A stretch of DNA of 39,454 nucleotides, taken from the NCBI RefSeq assembly GCF_013870575.1, contig NZ_JACBXB010000003.1:1-39454 (forward strand). Direction: 5' to 3'. This DNA comes from Pseudonocardia pini. GTDB taxonomy: Bacteria > Actinomycetota > Actinomycetes > Mycobacteriales > Pseudonocardiaceae. Position numbers and translations under genes: made by a program. Position 1 is the stretch's first letter; each line of letters starts with the position of its first letter. The notes below the pieces were generated by a model. It was given only the letters and a program-made list of their open reading frames with translations, had not been told where the DNA came from and did no database searches. Positions 31,976 to 39,454 of the stretch are shown here, piece by piece.

Positions 31976-32850
31976 CCCCGGACGCGATCGCCGCGGCACA
32001 CGCCGTCGTCAAGGACTTCGGCGACACCCGCGCGCTCGACGGGCTGGACCTCGCCGTCGCCCCCGGCGAGCTGGTGGGCCTGCTCGGCCCGAACGGGGCG
32101 GGCAAGTCCACCCTGATCAGCCTGCTGGTCGGGCTCCGCAGACCGGACGCGGGCCGGGTCACGCTCTTCGGCGGCGACCCGCGAGACGCCGCGCACCGCC
32201 GCCTGCTGGGCATGACCCCCCAGGAGACCGGCCTGCCGCACACCCTGCGCGTCGGCGAGGTGCTGGACTTCGTCTCGCGGCACTACGCCGACCCGCTGTC
32301 CGCGGGCGAGGTCCTGGAGCGGTTCGGGCTCACCGGGCTCGAGCGCCGTCAGACCGGCGGGCTGTCCGGCGGGCAGAAGCGGCGGCTCGCGGTGGCGCTG
32401 GCCTTCGCGGGGCGGCCGCGGCTGGTGGTGCTCGACGAGCCCACCACCGGCCTGGACGTCGACGGCCGCCGGACCCTCTGGGACGGCGTGCGCGAGTTTC
32501 ACGCCGAAGGCGGCACCGTGCTCCTGACCAGCCACTACCTGGAGGAGATCGAGGCGCTGGCGGGACGCGTGGTGGTCGTCGACCGCGGCCGGGTGCTGGC
32601 CGACGGGCCGATGGACGAGATCCGCGGCCGGGTCGCCGTCAGCCGGGTCAGCCTGCGCTCACCGGTGGCACCGCCGCTCGCGGGCACGCTGCACAGCGTC
32701 CGCGACGGCGACCGCTGGGAGCTCCACACCCCGGACGCCGACGCCCTGGTCCGCGCCCTCGTGCACGCGGACCTCCCCTTCACCGACCTGCAGGTCCGGC
32801 CCGCCTCGCTCGAAGAGGCCTTCGTCTCGCTCACCGGGAGCCCCGCATGA
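31972..32850 (+). CDS. ABC transporter ATP-binding protein
   Basis: It has 292 residues, GTG start overlapping the regulator stop. Walker A GPNGAGKST, Q-loop MTPQETG, signature LSGGQKRRLA, Walker B LVVLDEPTTGLD and H-loop TSHY are complete. The C-terminal segment (about 210-292) is the extension found in drug or lipid exporters of the DrrA/CcmA group. It works with the following permease; the substrate is unknown. Confidence 0.92.
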   Translation: MTPDAIAAAHAVVKDFGDTRALDGLDLAVAPGELVGLLGPNGAGKSTLISLLVGLRRPDAGRVTLFGGDPRDAAHRRLLGMTPQETGLPHTLRVGEVLDFVSRHYADPLSAGEVLERFGLTGLERRQTGGLSGGQKRRLAVALAFAGRPRLVVLDEPTTGLDVDGRRTLWDGVREFHAEGGTVLLTSHYLEEIEALAGRVVVVDRGRVLADGPMDEIRGRVAVSRVSLRSPVAPPLAGTLHSVRDGDRWELHTPDADALVRALVHADLPFTDLQVRPASLEEAFVSLTGSPA

Positions 32851-33593
32851 CCACGAGCGCGTCGTTGACCAGGCTCCACTGGCGCTACCTGCTGCTGGAG
32901 AACGTCCGCATCCCGATCGGGATCGTGTCGGCGGCGGCGTTCCCGGCCCTGTCCCTGCTGTTCTTCGTGGTCCCGTTCGACTACGGGGCCGAGCAGGAGA
33001 CGGCGGCGGTCGTGGGGTTGACCGTGTTCGCGGTGATGTCCAGCTTCCTGTTCACCTTCGGCGTCGGCGTGGCGGACGACCGGGAGAAGTCCTGGGATCC
33101 CTACCTGCGGACGCTGCCTGCCCCGGCCTGGCCGCGGATCGCGGGCCGGATCCTGTCCGGGGCCACGTTCGCGCTGGTCGCGATCGTGCCGGTGATCGTG
33201 GTCGGGGCCCTGTTCACGGCGGCGACCACGACCGTCCCACGGCTCGCGCTCGGGATCGTCGCGCTGCTCGTCGCGGGGCTGCCGTTCCTGCTCGGCGGGC
33301 TCGCGATCGGGTACTCGCTGCCGGTGAAGGCGGCCCTGCCCGTCACGCAGCTGATCTTCTTCCCGGTGGCCTTCGCCGGCGGCCTGCTGCTGCCCCCGAT
33401 GCTGTTCCCCGGCTGGCTGGAGGCGGTCTCGGTGGTCACGCCCGCCCGCGGCGCCCGGGATCTGGTGGTCTGGGCGGTCCTGGGCACCCCGCCGAGCACG
33501 GTGGCGCTGGTCGTGCTCGCGGCGTGGATCGTGCTGACCGCCGGGCTCGCGGTGTGGGGGTACCGACGCGACGAGGGGCGCCGGTTCCGGTGA
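32847..33593 (+). CDS. ABC-2 type transporter permease
   Basis: It has 248 residues, start overlapping the ATPase stop (ATGA). Six membrane helices; segments RIPIGIVSAAAFPALSLLFFVVPF, SSFLFTFGVGVADDREKSWDPYLRTLPAP and QLIFFPVAFAGGLLLPPMLFPGWLEAV are typical of ABC-2 permeases partnered with DrrA-like ATPases. It probably exports a small hydrophobic compound or drug. Confidence 0.9.
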   Translation: MTTSASLTRLHWRYLLLENVRIPIGIVSAAAFPALSLLFFVVPFDYGAEQETAAVVGLTVFAVMSSFLFTFGVGVADDREKSWDPYLRTLPAPAWPRIAGRILSGATFALVAIVPVIVVGALFTAATTTVPRLALGIVALLVAGLPFLLGGLAIGYSLPVKAALPVTQLIFFPVAFAGGLLLPPMLFPGWLEAVSVVTPARGARDLVVWAVLGTPPSTVALVVLAAWIVLTAGLAVWGYRRDEGRRFR

Positions 33594-33636
33594 AAACGCG
33601 GCGGGTGGTGCTCGCTCCAGCACCACCCACCGCAGG

Positions 33637-34992
33637 TCAGGGGGCTGTCACCAGCGGGGGCTCGGCCGCTTCCGCCCGCTTGGCGGCCGCCTGGGCCCGC
33701 CGGGCCGCGACGGCCCGGAACACGACGTCGAGCACGAGGAACCCGACGAGGCTGGCCCCGAGCACCGGCGCGACGAGCCCCAGAACGATCGCCACGGCGG
33801 CGACGAGCGCGAGTCGCTTCACGCCGAGCTCGCGCCAGACGGGCTTCGGGGCGGACGTCAGCGGGTTGCCGTAGGGGCTGCGCCGCCACCAGATCCGGTA
33901 CCCGGTCAGGATGATCGCCAGCAGGCCGACGACCAGCACCGCCAGCAGGATCTGGTTGGCGAGGCCGAAGAGCTGTCCGGTGTGGAACTGGCCCGCCAGC
34001 CAGGCGACCTTCGCCCCGAGCGGGTAGTCCGCCCAGGTCACCTGGCCCAGCAGCTGTCCGGACGAGGGGTCCACGGCGACGACGCCGCGGTGCACGGGCA
34101 GTCCCTCCGCCTTCTCCGACACCCGGATGGGCTCCCTCGGGTCGGTGGACGGGCGGACCTCCAGCAGGCCCTGCAGCCCGGCCTCGCGGCCGGCGTCGAG
34201 CGCGGTGTCCAGGCTGACGACGGGCGCACCGTCCACCGCGGCCGCCGACGGGGTCGTGACGAGCCGCGGCGGGCTCGTGTCGAACAGCGGCGTGGTGTAC
34301 CCGCTCATCAGCGTGCCGGTGAGGCCGACCGCCAGCAGGCCGAGGACCAGGTACAGGCCCATCCCGCCGTGCAACGCCCGCAGCCGGGCCGCGGGAGGCC
34401 CCTTGCGCACGGACGGGGCGAGCAGGTCCTTGGCCTTCCGCGGGCGCCTGCCCTGCTTGGCGAACCACAGCACCAGCCCGGCGGCCACGATCACCACCAG
34501 CCAGTTCGCCGCGAGCGCCGTGTACAGCGAGCCCACCGGACCGAGATGCAGGTCGGAGTGGAAGTGCCGCAGCCACGCGTTGGCCGGGAGCCTGCCGCCG
34601 ATCGTCGTCAGCTCGCCGTTGATGTAGTTGGTGTACGGGTCGACGAAGACGGTCCGCATCTCCCCGGGCGCCTGCCCCGGGGTCACGAGGTTGACCCACG
34701 TGGCCCGGCCGTTCGCCTCGGGGCGCACCACGGAGTCGAGGCTCGCCTCGGGGTGGCCGGCCAGCGCGGCCGCGACCTGCTCGTCGATCGGGCGCACCGG
34801 CCAGGTGGCCCGCTCCGCGGTCAGCTGGCCCTCGTACAGGTCCTCGTGGATCTGCGGGCTGATCACGTACAGCAGCCCGGTCAGGCACGCGAGCACCAGG
34901 AAGGGTGCCACGAACATGCCTGCCAGGAAGTGCACCCGTCGGGCGAGGGGGCGCAGCACGGGCGTGCGCCGGGCCCGCGGGGTCGTCGTCAC
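33637..34992 (-). CDS. PepSY-associated transmembrane protein
   Basis: It has 451 residues, GTG start behind GGAGGAGAT. The first helix (FLAGMFVAPFLVLACLTGLLYVIS), a large outer loop with a PepSY domain (RPIDEQVAAALAGHPEASLDSVV), WLRHFHSDLHLG, then further helices (WLVVIVAAGLVLWF, GGMGLYLVLGLLAVGLTGTL, LLAVLVVGLLAIILTGYRIWWRR) give the PiuB/PepSY_TM layout. Conserved histidines in HFHSDLHLG, LRALHGGMG and GQFHTGQ are potential heme or metal ligands. Such proteins are linked to siderophore or ferric reduction or to peptidase control. A small membrane protein gene precedes it by 14 bases. Confidence 0.88.
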   Translation of the reverse strand: MTTTPRARRTPVLRPLARRVHFLAGMFVAPFLVLACLTGLLYVISPQIHEDLYEGQLTAERATWPVRPIDEQVAAALAGHPEASLDSVVRPEANGRATWVNLVTPGQAPGEMRTVFVDPYTNYINGELTTIGGRLPANAWLRHFHSDLHLGPVGSLYTALAANWLVVIVAAGLVLWFAKQGRRPRKAKDLLAPSVRKGPPAARLRALHGGMGLYLVLGLLAVGLTGTLMSGYTTPLFDTSPPRLVTTPSAAAVDGAPVVSLDTALDAGREAGLQGLLEVRPSTDPREPIRVSEKAEGLPVHRGVVAVDPSSGQLLGQVTWADYPLGAKVAWLAGQFHTGQLFGLANQILLAVLVVGLLAIILTGYRIWWRRSPYGNPLTSAPKPVWRELGVKRLALVAAVAIVLGLVAPVLGASLVGFLVLDVVFRAVAARRAQAAAKRAEAAEPPLVTAP

Positions 34993-35006
34993 GAGATCTC
35001 CTCCGA

Positions 35007-35462
35007 TCAGGGAAGCGCCGGCACGAACGGCGCACTGGAACCGAGCAGGGCCACCCCGCCCACCACGGCGGCGGCCGAGACCCGACGCGGCCACCGCGCC
35101 CGTCGGGCGAGCAGCGCGCCCACGACCAGGCCCGCCGCGAGGAGCACGGCGACGGTCACGGGGTTCGGCCCGGCCCAGGTGACGGCGAGGGCTGCCGCCC
35201 CGGCGAGGACGGCCGCACCCCGCACGCTGCGGCCGGTCCGGTCGGTGGGCTCCGCCTCGACCAGCAGCGTGCCGGCGACCGCGGCCACCACCAGGCCGGA
35301 CAGCCGAGCGCGCAGGACCGCCCCGAGATCGGAGTCCGCGGTGGCGGGCAGCAGCGCGGGGTCGAGCGCGGCGGGCAGCGACGCGCCGGAGGTGTACCCG
35401 CCGAGGACGAACAGGGTGAGGACCGTGCCCGCGGCCGTCGCCCACCAGGCCCGGTTGAGCAT
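35007..35462 (-). CDS. Small membrane protein upstream of PepSY gene
   Basis: It has 151 residues from ATG at 35462. About four hydrophobic segments (WWATAAGTVLTLFVLGGYTS, LSGLVVAAVAGTLLVE, AVLAGAAALAVTWAG, VTVAVLLAAGLVVGALLA) with SGASLPAALDPALLP between the first two. Its layout and position beside the PepSY gene suggest a joint role in metal or redox handling at the membrane. No named family recognised. Its 5' end is 20 bases from a long inverted repeat that marks a possible rearrangement. Confidence 0.7.
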   Translation of the reverse strand: MLNRAWWATAAGTVLTLFVLGGYTSGASLPAALDPALLPATADSDLGAVLRARLSGLVVAAVAGTLLVEAEPTDRTGRSVRGAAVLAGAAALAVTWAGPNPVTVAVLLAAGLVVGALLARRARWPRRVSAAAVVGGVALLGSSAPFVPALP

Positions 35463-35481
35463 CCGACGGGTGCGCCCGGGG

Positions 35482-35531
35482 TCGCCCTGGCCCTCCGCGC
35501 GGCCGAGGACCCGGGCGGAGGGCCAGGGCGA
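35482..35531. repeat. 17-bp perfect inverted repeat at the edge of a truncated gene
   Basis: TCGCCCTGGCCCTCCGC (35482-35498) and GCGGAGGGCCAGGGCGA (35515-35531) pair perfectly around 16 bases. It lies exactly between the leftward membrane protein gene and the headless acyl-CoA ligase frame. It could be a bidirectional terminator-like hairpin or a scar of a fold-back rearrangement. Confidence 0.75.
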
Positions 35532-36159
35532 GGAGGCCGACGAACCCGACGAGGTCCTCGCCACCACGGACGGCAGGCTGCTCGACCACCTGGAGGCCAG
35601 GGTCGTCGGGCCGGACGGCGGGGTGAGAGACGGCGGGATGAGAGACGGCGGGATGAGAGACGGTGCGGTCCGGGAGGTTGAGGGCGAGCTGCAGGTCCGC
35701 GGCGTCTCGGTCACCTCCGGCTACACCGACCCCGCCCAGGACGCCGCCGCCTTCACCGCGGACGGCTGGTTCCGCACCGGGGACCTCGTGCGGCTGGCCC
35801 CGTCCGGGCACGTCACGGTCACCGGCAGGCTCAAGGACGTCATCCTCCGCAAGGGCGAGACCATCTCGGCGATCGAGGTCGAGGAGCTGCTGGCCTCCTG
35901 CCCCGGCGTCGCCGAGGCCGCGGTGGTCGGCGTGCCCGACCCCGACCGCGGCGAGCTGGTGTGCGCGGTGGTCCGGCCCGCCGACCCCGCCAGCCCACCG
36001 ACGCTCACCGACGTCGTGGCGTGGCTGCGGGGTGCCGGGCTGATGGTGCAGAAGCTGCCGGAGCGGCTCGAGCTCGTCGAGCGCATGCCGTTGACCGGCC
36101 TCGGCAAGGTCGCCAAGGCCGAGCTCCGCGTCGGCCTGGCCGCGGGGAGCCCCGCATGA
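35515..36159 (+). pseudogene. Truncated AMP-dependent acyl-CoA ligase, C-terminal third only
   Basis: About 210 residues remain in frame. Present are DEVLATTDGRLLDHLEARVVG, GELQVRGVSVTSGY, the A7-A8 region GWFRTGDLVRLAPSGHVTVTGRLKDVILRKGE, and the A10 lysine motif GKVAKAEL. The N-terminal adenylation core with the P-loop and the YGxTE motif is missing, replaced upstream by a gene on the other strand. A 15-bp tandem (GACGGCGGGATGAGA, three copies at 35614-35658) adds repeated R-D-G-G-M units to the sequence. There is no start codon with a ribosome site at the 5' edge. It overlaps the next gene by four bases, so it once headed this operon. A complete ligase begins at 39412. Confidence 0.8.
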
Positions 36160-37274
36160 CGGGGCGGCACGGGCCCTACGGCCGCCGCGACCCGCTGCCG
36201 GAACACTGCGCGGACCTGACCGCGCAGTGGCTGGGTCCGATGCTCGCCCGGCGCCATCCCGGCACCGTCGTGGAGCACCTGGAGACGGTCGAGACGCGCA
36301 ACACCCACACGTCCAAGGTCCGGGTGGCCGTGGAGTACAACGCCGCGGGACGGGCGGCGGGACTGCCGCGCCACCTGTGCCTCAAGGGGAACTTCACCGG
36401 GCGGCCGAACCCCTTCGACATCTGCCGGACCGAGGCCCGCTTCTACCACGAGCTCGCCGCGGGCTCGGCGGCTCCGGTCCCGGTCTCGTACCTCGCCGAC
36501 TGGGACGCCGACAGCACCCGCGGGCTCGTCGTGCTCGAGGACCTGGTGGAGCTCGGCGGCGAGTTCGGCAGCACGTACCACCGGATCGGGGTCGACGGCG
36601 TCGCCCGCGGGCTCGAGGACCTCGCCGTCCTGCACGCCCGCTTCTGGGAGGCGCCCGCCCTCCACGCCGCGACCTGGCTGCCGACCTCCATGGACACCCC
36701 CGGCGACTGCGACCAGCCGCGCACGATCTGGTGGCTGGTCGAGGAGAACCTCGGCCGGGAGGTCTACCGCGAGCGGCTGCCGGCGTGGATGGTGGCCGAC
36801 CCGCAGCGGTTCCTGCGCGCCTACGACCTGCTCAACGAGTGGGCACGCGGCAGACCGGGGCCGACTACCGTCGTGCACGGCGACTCGCACCTGGGCAACA
36901 CCTACCTCCGGCCGGACGGGCACCGGATCTGGCTGGACTGGCAGATGGCCCGCAAGGGCAGCGGGCTGCGGGACGTCAGCTACTTCGTGGTGAGCGCCCT
37001 GACGGTCGAGGAGCGCCGGGCGGCGGAGCACGACCTCCTCGCGCACTACCGGGACGCGCTGGTCGGGGCGGGCGCGGTGGACGTGCCGGACCTCGCCACG
37101 TACTGGGAGGACTACCGCCGGTGGGCGATGTACGGGCTGATGGCCTTCATGGGTACCCGGGACCACTGGGGCCACGACAACCACGCCGCGATCGCGTACT
37201 TCGCCACGGCGACCGAGGACCTGGACACCCTGGCGCTGCTGGAGGCCCGGCGGCGGGGAGTCGCCGCACGGTGA
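36156..37274 (+). CDS. Aminoglycoside phosphotransferase-like kinase
   Basis: It has 372 residues. The catalytic loop VVHGDSHLGNTYL (HGDxxxxN) and metal motif IWLDWQMARKGSGLRDVSYF define the APH/choline-kinase fold; LCLKGNFTGRP carries the ATP-binding lysine. The length and the YFATATEDLDTLALLEARR tail fit the ecdysteroid-kinase-like and acyl-metabolism-linked phosphotransferases often found beside acyl-CoA genes in actinobacteria. It is not likely to be an antibiotic resistance gene. The start overlaps the ligase stop (ATGA). Confidence 0.85.
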   Translation: MTGRHGPYGRRDPLPEHCADLTAQWLGPMLARRHPGTVVEHLETVETRNTHTSKVRVAVEYNAAGRAAGLPRHLCLKGNFTGRPNPFDICRTEARFYHELAAGSAAPVPVSYLADWDADSTRGLVVLEDLVELGGEFGSTYHRIGVDGVARGLEDLAVLHARFWEAPALHAATWLPTSMDTPGDCDQPRTIWWLVEENLGREVYRERLPAWMVADPQRFLRAYDLLNEWARGRPGPTTVVHGDSHLGNTYLRPDGHRIWLDWQMARKGSGLRDVSYFVVSALTVEERRAAEHDLLAHYRDALVGAGAVDVPDLATYWEDYRRWAMYGLMAFMGTRDHWGHDNHAAIAYFATATEDLDTLALLEARRRGVAAR

Positions 37275-37295
37275 AGACTCTCAGTCAGATCAGTG

Positions 37296-37320
37296 CTCGT
37301 CTCACCGGCGATGAGACGAG
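37296..37320. promoter_or_regulatory. Palindrome before the thiolase gene
   Basis: CTCGTCTCA (37296-37304) and TGAGACGAG (37312-37320) are a perfect 9-bp inverted repeat 7 bases apart, 120 bases before the thiolase start. It could be a TetR-type operator or a weak terminator of the kinase gene; no T-tract follows. Confidence 0.4.
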
Positions 37321-37440
37321 GTCCTATCGGCGCATATCAATGTGAACGCAGTTGTCAGAAGATGCGGAGTCGACCTAGACTCGCGGCATCGGTGGACCGG
37401 GCTCGACCCGGCCCCGCCCCGGACCCCGCGAGGAGCCCCC

Positions 37441-38622
37441 ATGCCCGACGCCGTCGTCGTCTCCGCGTGCCGCACCGCCATCGGCACCTACCGCAAGGGC
37501 ACGCTGGCCGACACCAGTGCCTTCGACCTGGCCCACACCGTGGTCGGCGCGTCGGTCGAGCGCAGCGGGCTGGCCCCCGAGGCCGTCGACGACCTGGTGC
37601 TCGGCGAGGTGATGTACGGCGGCGGGGACATCGCGCGGCACGCCGCCGTGACCGCGGGCCTGCAGGAGGTCCCCGGCGTCGCCCTCAACCGGCACTGCGC
37701 GTCGGGGCTGACCGCCGTCGCGATGGCGGCGGGCAGCATCCGGGCCGGGATGGACGACGTCGTCATCGCGGGCGGAGTCGAGTCCCGCTCCACGGCGCCG
37801 CTCTCCCGCTACCGGGTGCCGGGCACCCAGGACTGGGACGAGGCGTGGATGTCCCCGTCGCACCCGGACCGTCCCGACGCGCCCAACCAGGACATGTCGA
37901 TCACGGTCGGCTGGAACGCCGCGCGGATCGGCGGGGTGACCCGCGAGGAGATGGACGCCTGGGCGCTCCGGTCGCACCAGCGTGCCGTGGCGGCGATCGA
38001 CGCGGGCCGCTTCGTCGACGAGATCGTGCCGATCACCGTGCGCCGCGCGGACGGCACCGAGACCGTCTTCGAGGTCGACGAGCACCCCCGCCGGGGCACG
38101 ACCCTGGAGAAGCTCGCCGCGCTCAAGCCATTGCACCCCGAGATCGAGGGCTTCAGCGTGACCGCGGGCAACAGTTCCGGGATCAACGACGCCGCGGCGG
38201 CCGTCACCCTCGCGTCCGACGACGCCGTGGCCCGGCACGGCCTCACCCCGCTGGCGGTCGTGCGGTCCTGGGCGTCGGTGGGCGTGGACCCCGCCGAGAC
38301 CGGGCTCGCCCCGGTCCGCGCGATCCCGAAGGCGCTGCGCCGCGCCGGGCTGGAGGTCGGGGACGTGGACCTGTTCGAGATCAACGAGGCCTTCGCCGCG
38401 ATGTGCGTGGCCACCACCCGGCTGCTGGACATCGACGAGGAGATCGTCAACGTCAGCGGCAGCGGGTGCAGCCTCGGCCACCCGGTGGCCGCGACGGGGG
38501 CGCGGATGGTCACCACGCTGGTGCACGAGCTGCGCAGGCGCGGCGGCGGGATCGCCGTCGCCGCGATGTGCGCGGGCGGCGGCATGGGCTCGGCGATGGT
38601 GCTGGAGGTGGCGGCCCCGTGA
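37441..38622 (+). CDS. Acetyl-CoA acyltransferase (thiolase)
   Basis: It has 393 residues. VVVSACRTAIGTYRKGTLA is the N-terminal thiolase motif. LNRHCASGLTAVAMAA holds the acylated Cys86, DLFEINEAFAAM the asparagine/histidine region, GSGCSLGHPVAATGARM the active-site His, and CAGGGMGSAMVLE the second Cys. It carries out thiolytic cleavage of 3-ketoacyl-CoA in fatty acid or steroid side-chain degradation. The enoyl-CoA hydratase gene overlaps its stop. Confidence 0.93.
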   Translation: MPDAVVVSACRTAIGTYRKGTLADTSAFDLAHTVVGASVERSGLAPEAVDDLVLGEVMYGGGDIARHAAVTAGLQEVPGVALNRHCASGLTAVAMAAGSIRAGMDDVVIAGGVESRSTAPLSRYRVPGTQDWDEAWMSPSHPDRPDAPNQDMSITVGWNAARIGGVTREEMDAWALRSHQRAVAAIDAGRFVDEIVPITVRRADGTETVFEVDEHPRRGTTLEKLAALKPLHPEIEGFSVTAGNSSGINDAAAAVTLASDDAVARHGLTPLAVVRSWASVGVDPAETGLAPVRAIPKALRRAGLEVGDVDLFEINEAFAAMCVATTRLLDIDEEIVNVSGSGCSLGHPVAATGARMVTTLVHELRRRGGGIAVAAMCAGGGMGSAMVLEVAAP

Positions 38623-39401
38623 GCGGCCCCGTGAGCGGCCCCGTGAGCACGGAGCAGCCCGTCCTGGTCGAGCGCCGCGGCGCCGTCACCGTCGTCACGC
38701 TGAACCGGCCGCACGCGGCGAACTCGCTCGACGGGCCGACCATGACCGGCCTCGGCCGCGCCTTCGCCGAGGCCGAGGCGGACCCGGAGGTGCGGGCCCT
38801 GGTGCTCACCGCGGCCGGGGGGAAGATCTTCTGCGCCGGGATGGACCTCAAGGCGTTCGCGTCGGGTGGGCTCGAGGTCGAGGGCCCCGGGCTGGGCGTC
38901 CTCACCTCGCGGGTCTTCCCGAAGCCGGTGGTCGCGGCCGTCACCGGTACCGCCGTGGGCGGCGGCCTGGAGCTGGCGCTCGCCTGCGATCTCGTGGTCG
39001 CCTCGGACGCGGCCCGGTTCGGCCTGCCCGAGGTGTCGCGGGGGCTGGTCGCGGCGGGCGGGGGCACCCGCCTCCCCCGCCGCATCCCGCTCGCGTACGC
39101 CTTGGAGCTCGGGCTCACCGGCGAGCTCGTCGACGCGGCCCGCATCCAGGAGATGGGCCTGGTCAACCGGGTGGTCCCGGCCGCCGACGTGCTGCCCACC
39201 GCGCTGGCGCTCGCGGAACGGATCGCCGCCAACGGACCGCTGGCGCTGCGCGTGACCAAGGAGCTGATGTACGCCGAGATCGGCGACCCGGACCGCGAGG
39301 CGCTCGCCGCCGCCGTCAAGCCGGTGTTCGACGGCCAGGACGCCGTGGAGGGCGCGCGCGCCTTCGCCGAGAAGCGCGCCCCGCGCTGGACCGGGCGCTG
39401 A
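38619..39401 (+). CDS. Enoyl-CoA hydratase/isomerase
   Basis: It has up to 260 residues. VTLNRPHAANSLDGPTM, KIFCAGMDLKAF (oxyanion hole), VTGTAVGGGLELALACDLVVAS and GLPEVSRGLVAAGGGTRLPRRI define the crotonase fold. The glutamate of the second catalytic position is present in GLPEVSRG. Three in-frame GTG codons (38619, 38631, 38643) arise from a 12-bp tandem, GTGAGCGGCCCC, so the start is uncertain; the third begins VSTEQPVLVERRG, closest to the family's usual start. Confidence 0.92.
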   Translation: MSGPVSGPVSTEQPVLVERRGAVTVVTLNRPHAANSLDGPTMTGLGRAFAEAEADPEVRALVLTAAGGKIFCAGMDLKAFASGGLEVEGPGLGVLTSRVFPKPVVAAVTGTAVGGGLELALACDLVVASDAARFGLPEVSRGLVAAGGGTRLPRRIPLAYALELGLTGELVDAARIQEMGLVNRVVPAADVLPTALALAERIAANGPLALRVTKELMYAEIGDPDREALAAAVKPVFDGQDAVEGARAFAEKRAPRWTGR

Positions 39402-39411
39402 GAGGACCGCG

Positions 39412-39454
39412 ATGCACCTCGGGATGCTGCTGGAGATGGCGTGCGACGGGCTCG
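39412..39454 (+). CDS. Acyl-CoA synthetase, N-terminal start (partial)
   Basis: Only 14 residues are visible (MHLGMLLEMACDGL) behind AGAGGA. This opening resembles the N terminus of AMP-dependent acyl-CoA ligases of actinobacteria. It would supply the activating step for the upstream thiolase and hydratase. The rest lies outside the window. Confidence 0.6.
   Translation, partial: MHLGMLLEMACDGL

Noticed and set aside
33982-35500. Very long plus-strand frame joined to the acyl-CoA ligase fragment
   Set aside because: It is the complement of the PepSY and small membrane protein genes; only the part after about 35515 has ligase motifs.

Overview
The window is high-G+C actinobacterial chromosome. 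The right half carries genes in an order close to the mycobacterial galactan-export region: proteasome activator Bpa, ABC exporter Wzm/Wzt, galactofuranosyltransferase GlfT1 and a GtrA protein. It ends in an acyl-CoA catabolic gene set. GTG starts, overlapping operons and an intergenic array built on GTCCGACTCGCGGG fit Pseudonocardiaceae, probably Pseudonocardia or a relative; this is inference, since no rRNA gene is present.

Layout. 1-750: the C-terminal end of an NmrA-type oxidoreductase gene. 751-22767: two integrative elements in tandem at the 3' half of a tRNA-Ser(UGA) gene, whose intact copy is at 22711-22798 on the minus strand. The outer element boundaries share 63 identical bases, and a diverged third copy of the tRNA 3' half at 5224-5285 separates the two elements. 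Element A (5.2-22.8 kb) is a complete actinomycete integrative and conjugative element (AICE): GntR regulator with HAD hydrolase, six small genes, FtsK/TraB-type DNA pump, small membrane protein, RepSA-type initiator, excisionase and tyrosine integrase. It carries defence cargo: two divergent membrane proteins, a cytosine methyltransferase with a PD-(D/E)XK nuclease, a HEPN gene overlapping a second nuclease gene, and a PHP-SMC-like ATPase. Element B (0.75-5.3 kb) has no integrase, rep or transfer gene. It has the same att and end sequences and one cargo gene, a 1126-residue NACHT-LRR protein, so it looks like a cis-mobilisable satellite that would depend on an element such as A.

The most unusual signal is a pair of non-coding structured repeats shared by both elements. 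A 178-bp repeat (966-1143 and 6687-6864) keeps an 18-base outer stem and a 22-23 bp inner stem. Several inner-stem pairs differ between the copies by compensatory changes, so selection appears to act on the fold. A second hairpin repeat (4717-4784 and 10467-10526) lies at the far side of the cargo in each element. Together they bracket unrelated defence genes and could be element replication/transfer signals or the edges of a cargo slot.

22.8-39.4 kb is ordinary chromosome: MarR regulator, zinc metallopeptidase, DUF2695-like protein, GNAT, quinone oxidoreductase, bpa, wzm-wzt-glfT1, gtrA, a 21-bp-periodic repeat array, a membrane protein/regulator/ABC-2 transporter operon, a PepSY protein with a small membrane protein, a decapitated acyl-CoA ligase, a phosphotransferase, a thiolase, an enoyl-CoA hydratase and the start of an acyl-CoA synthetase gene.
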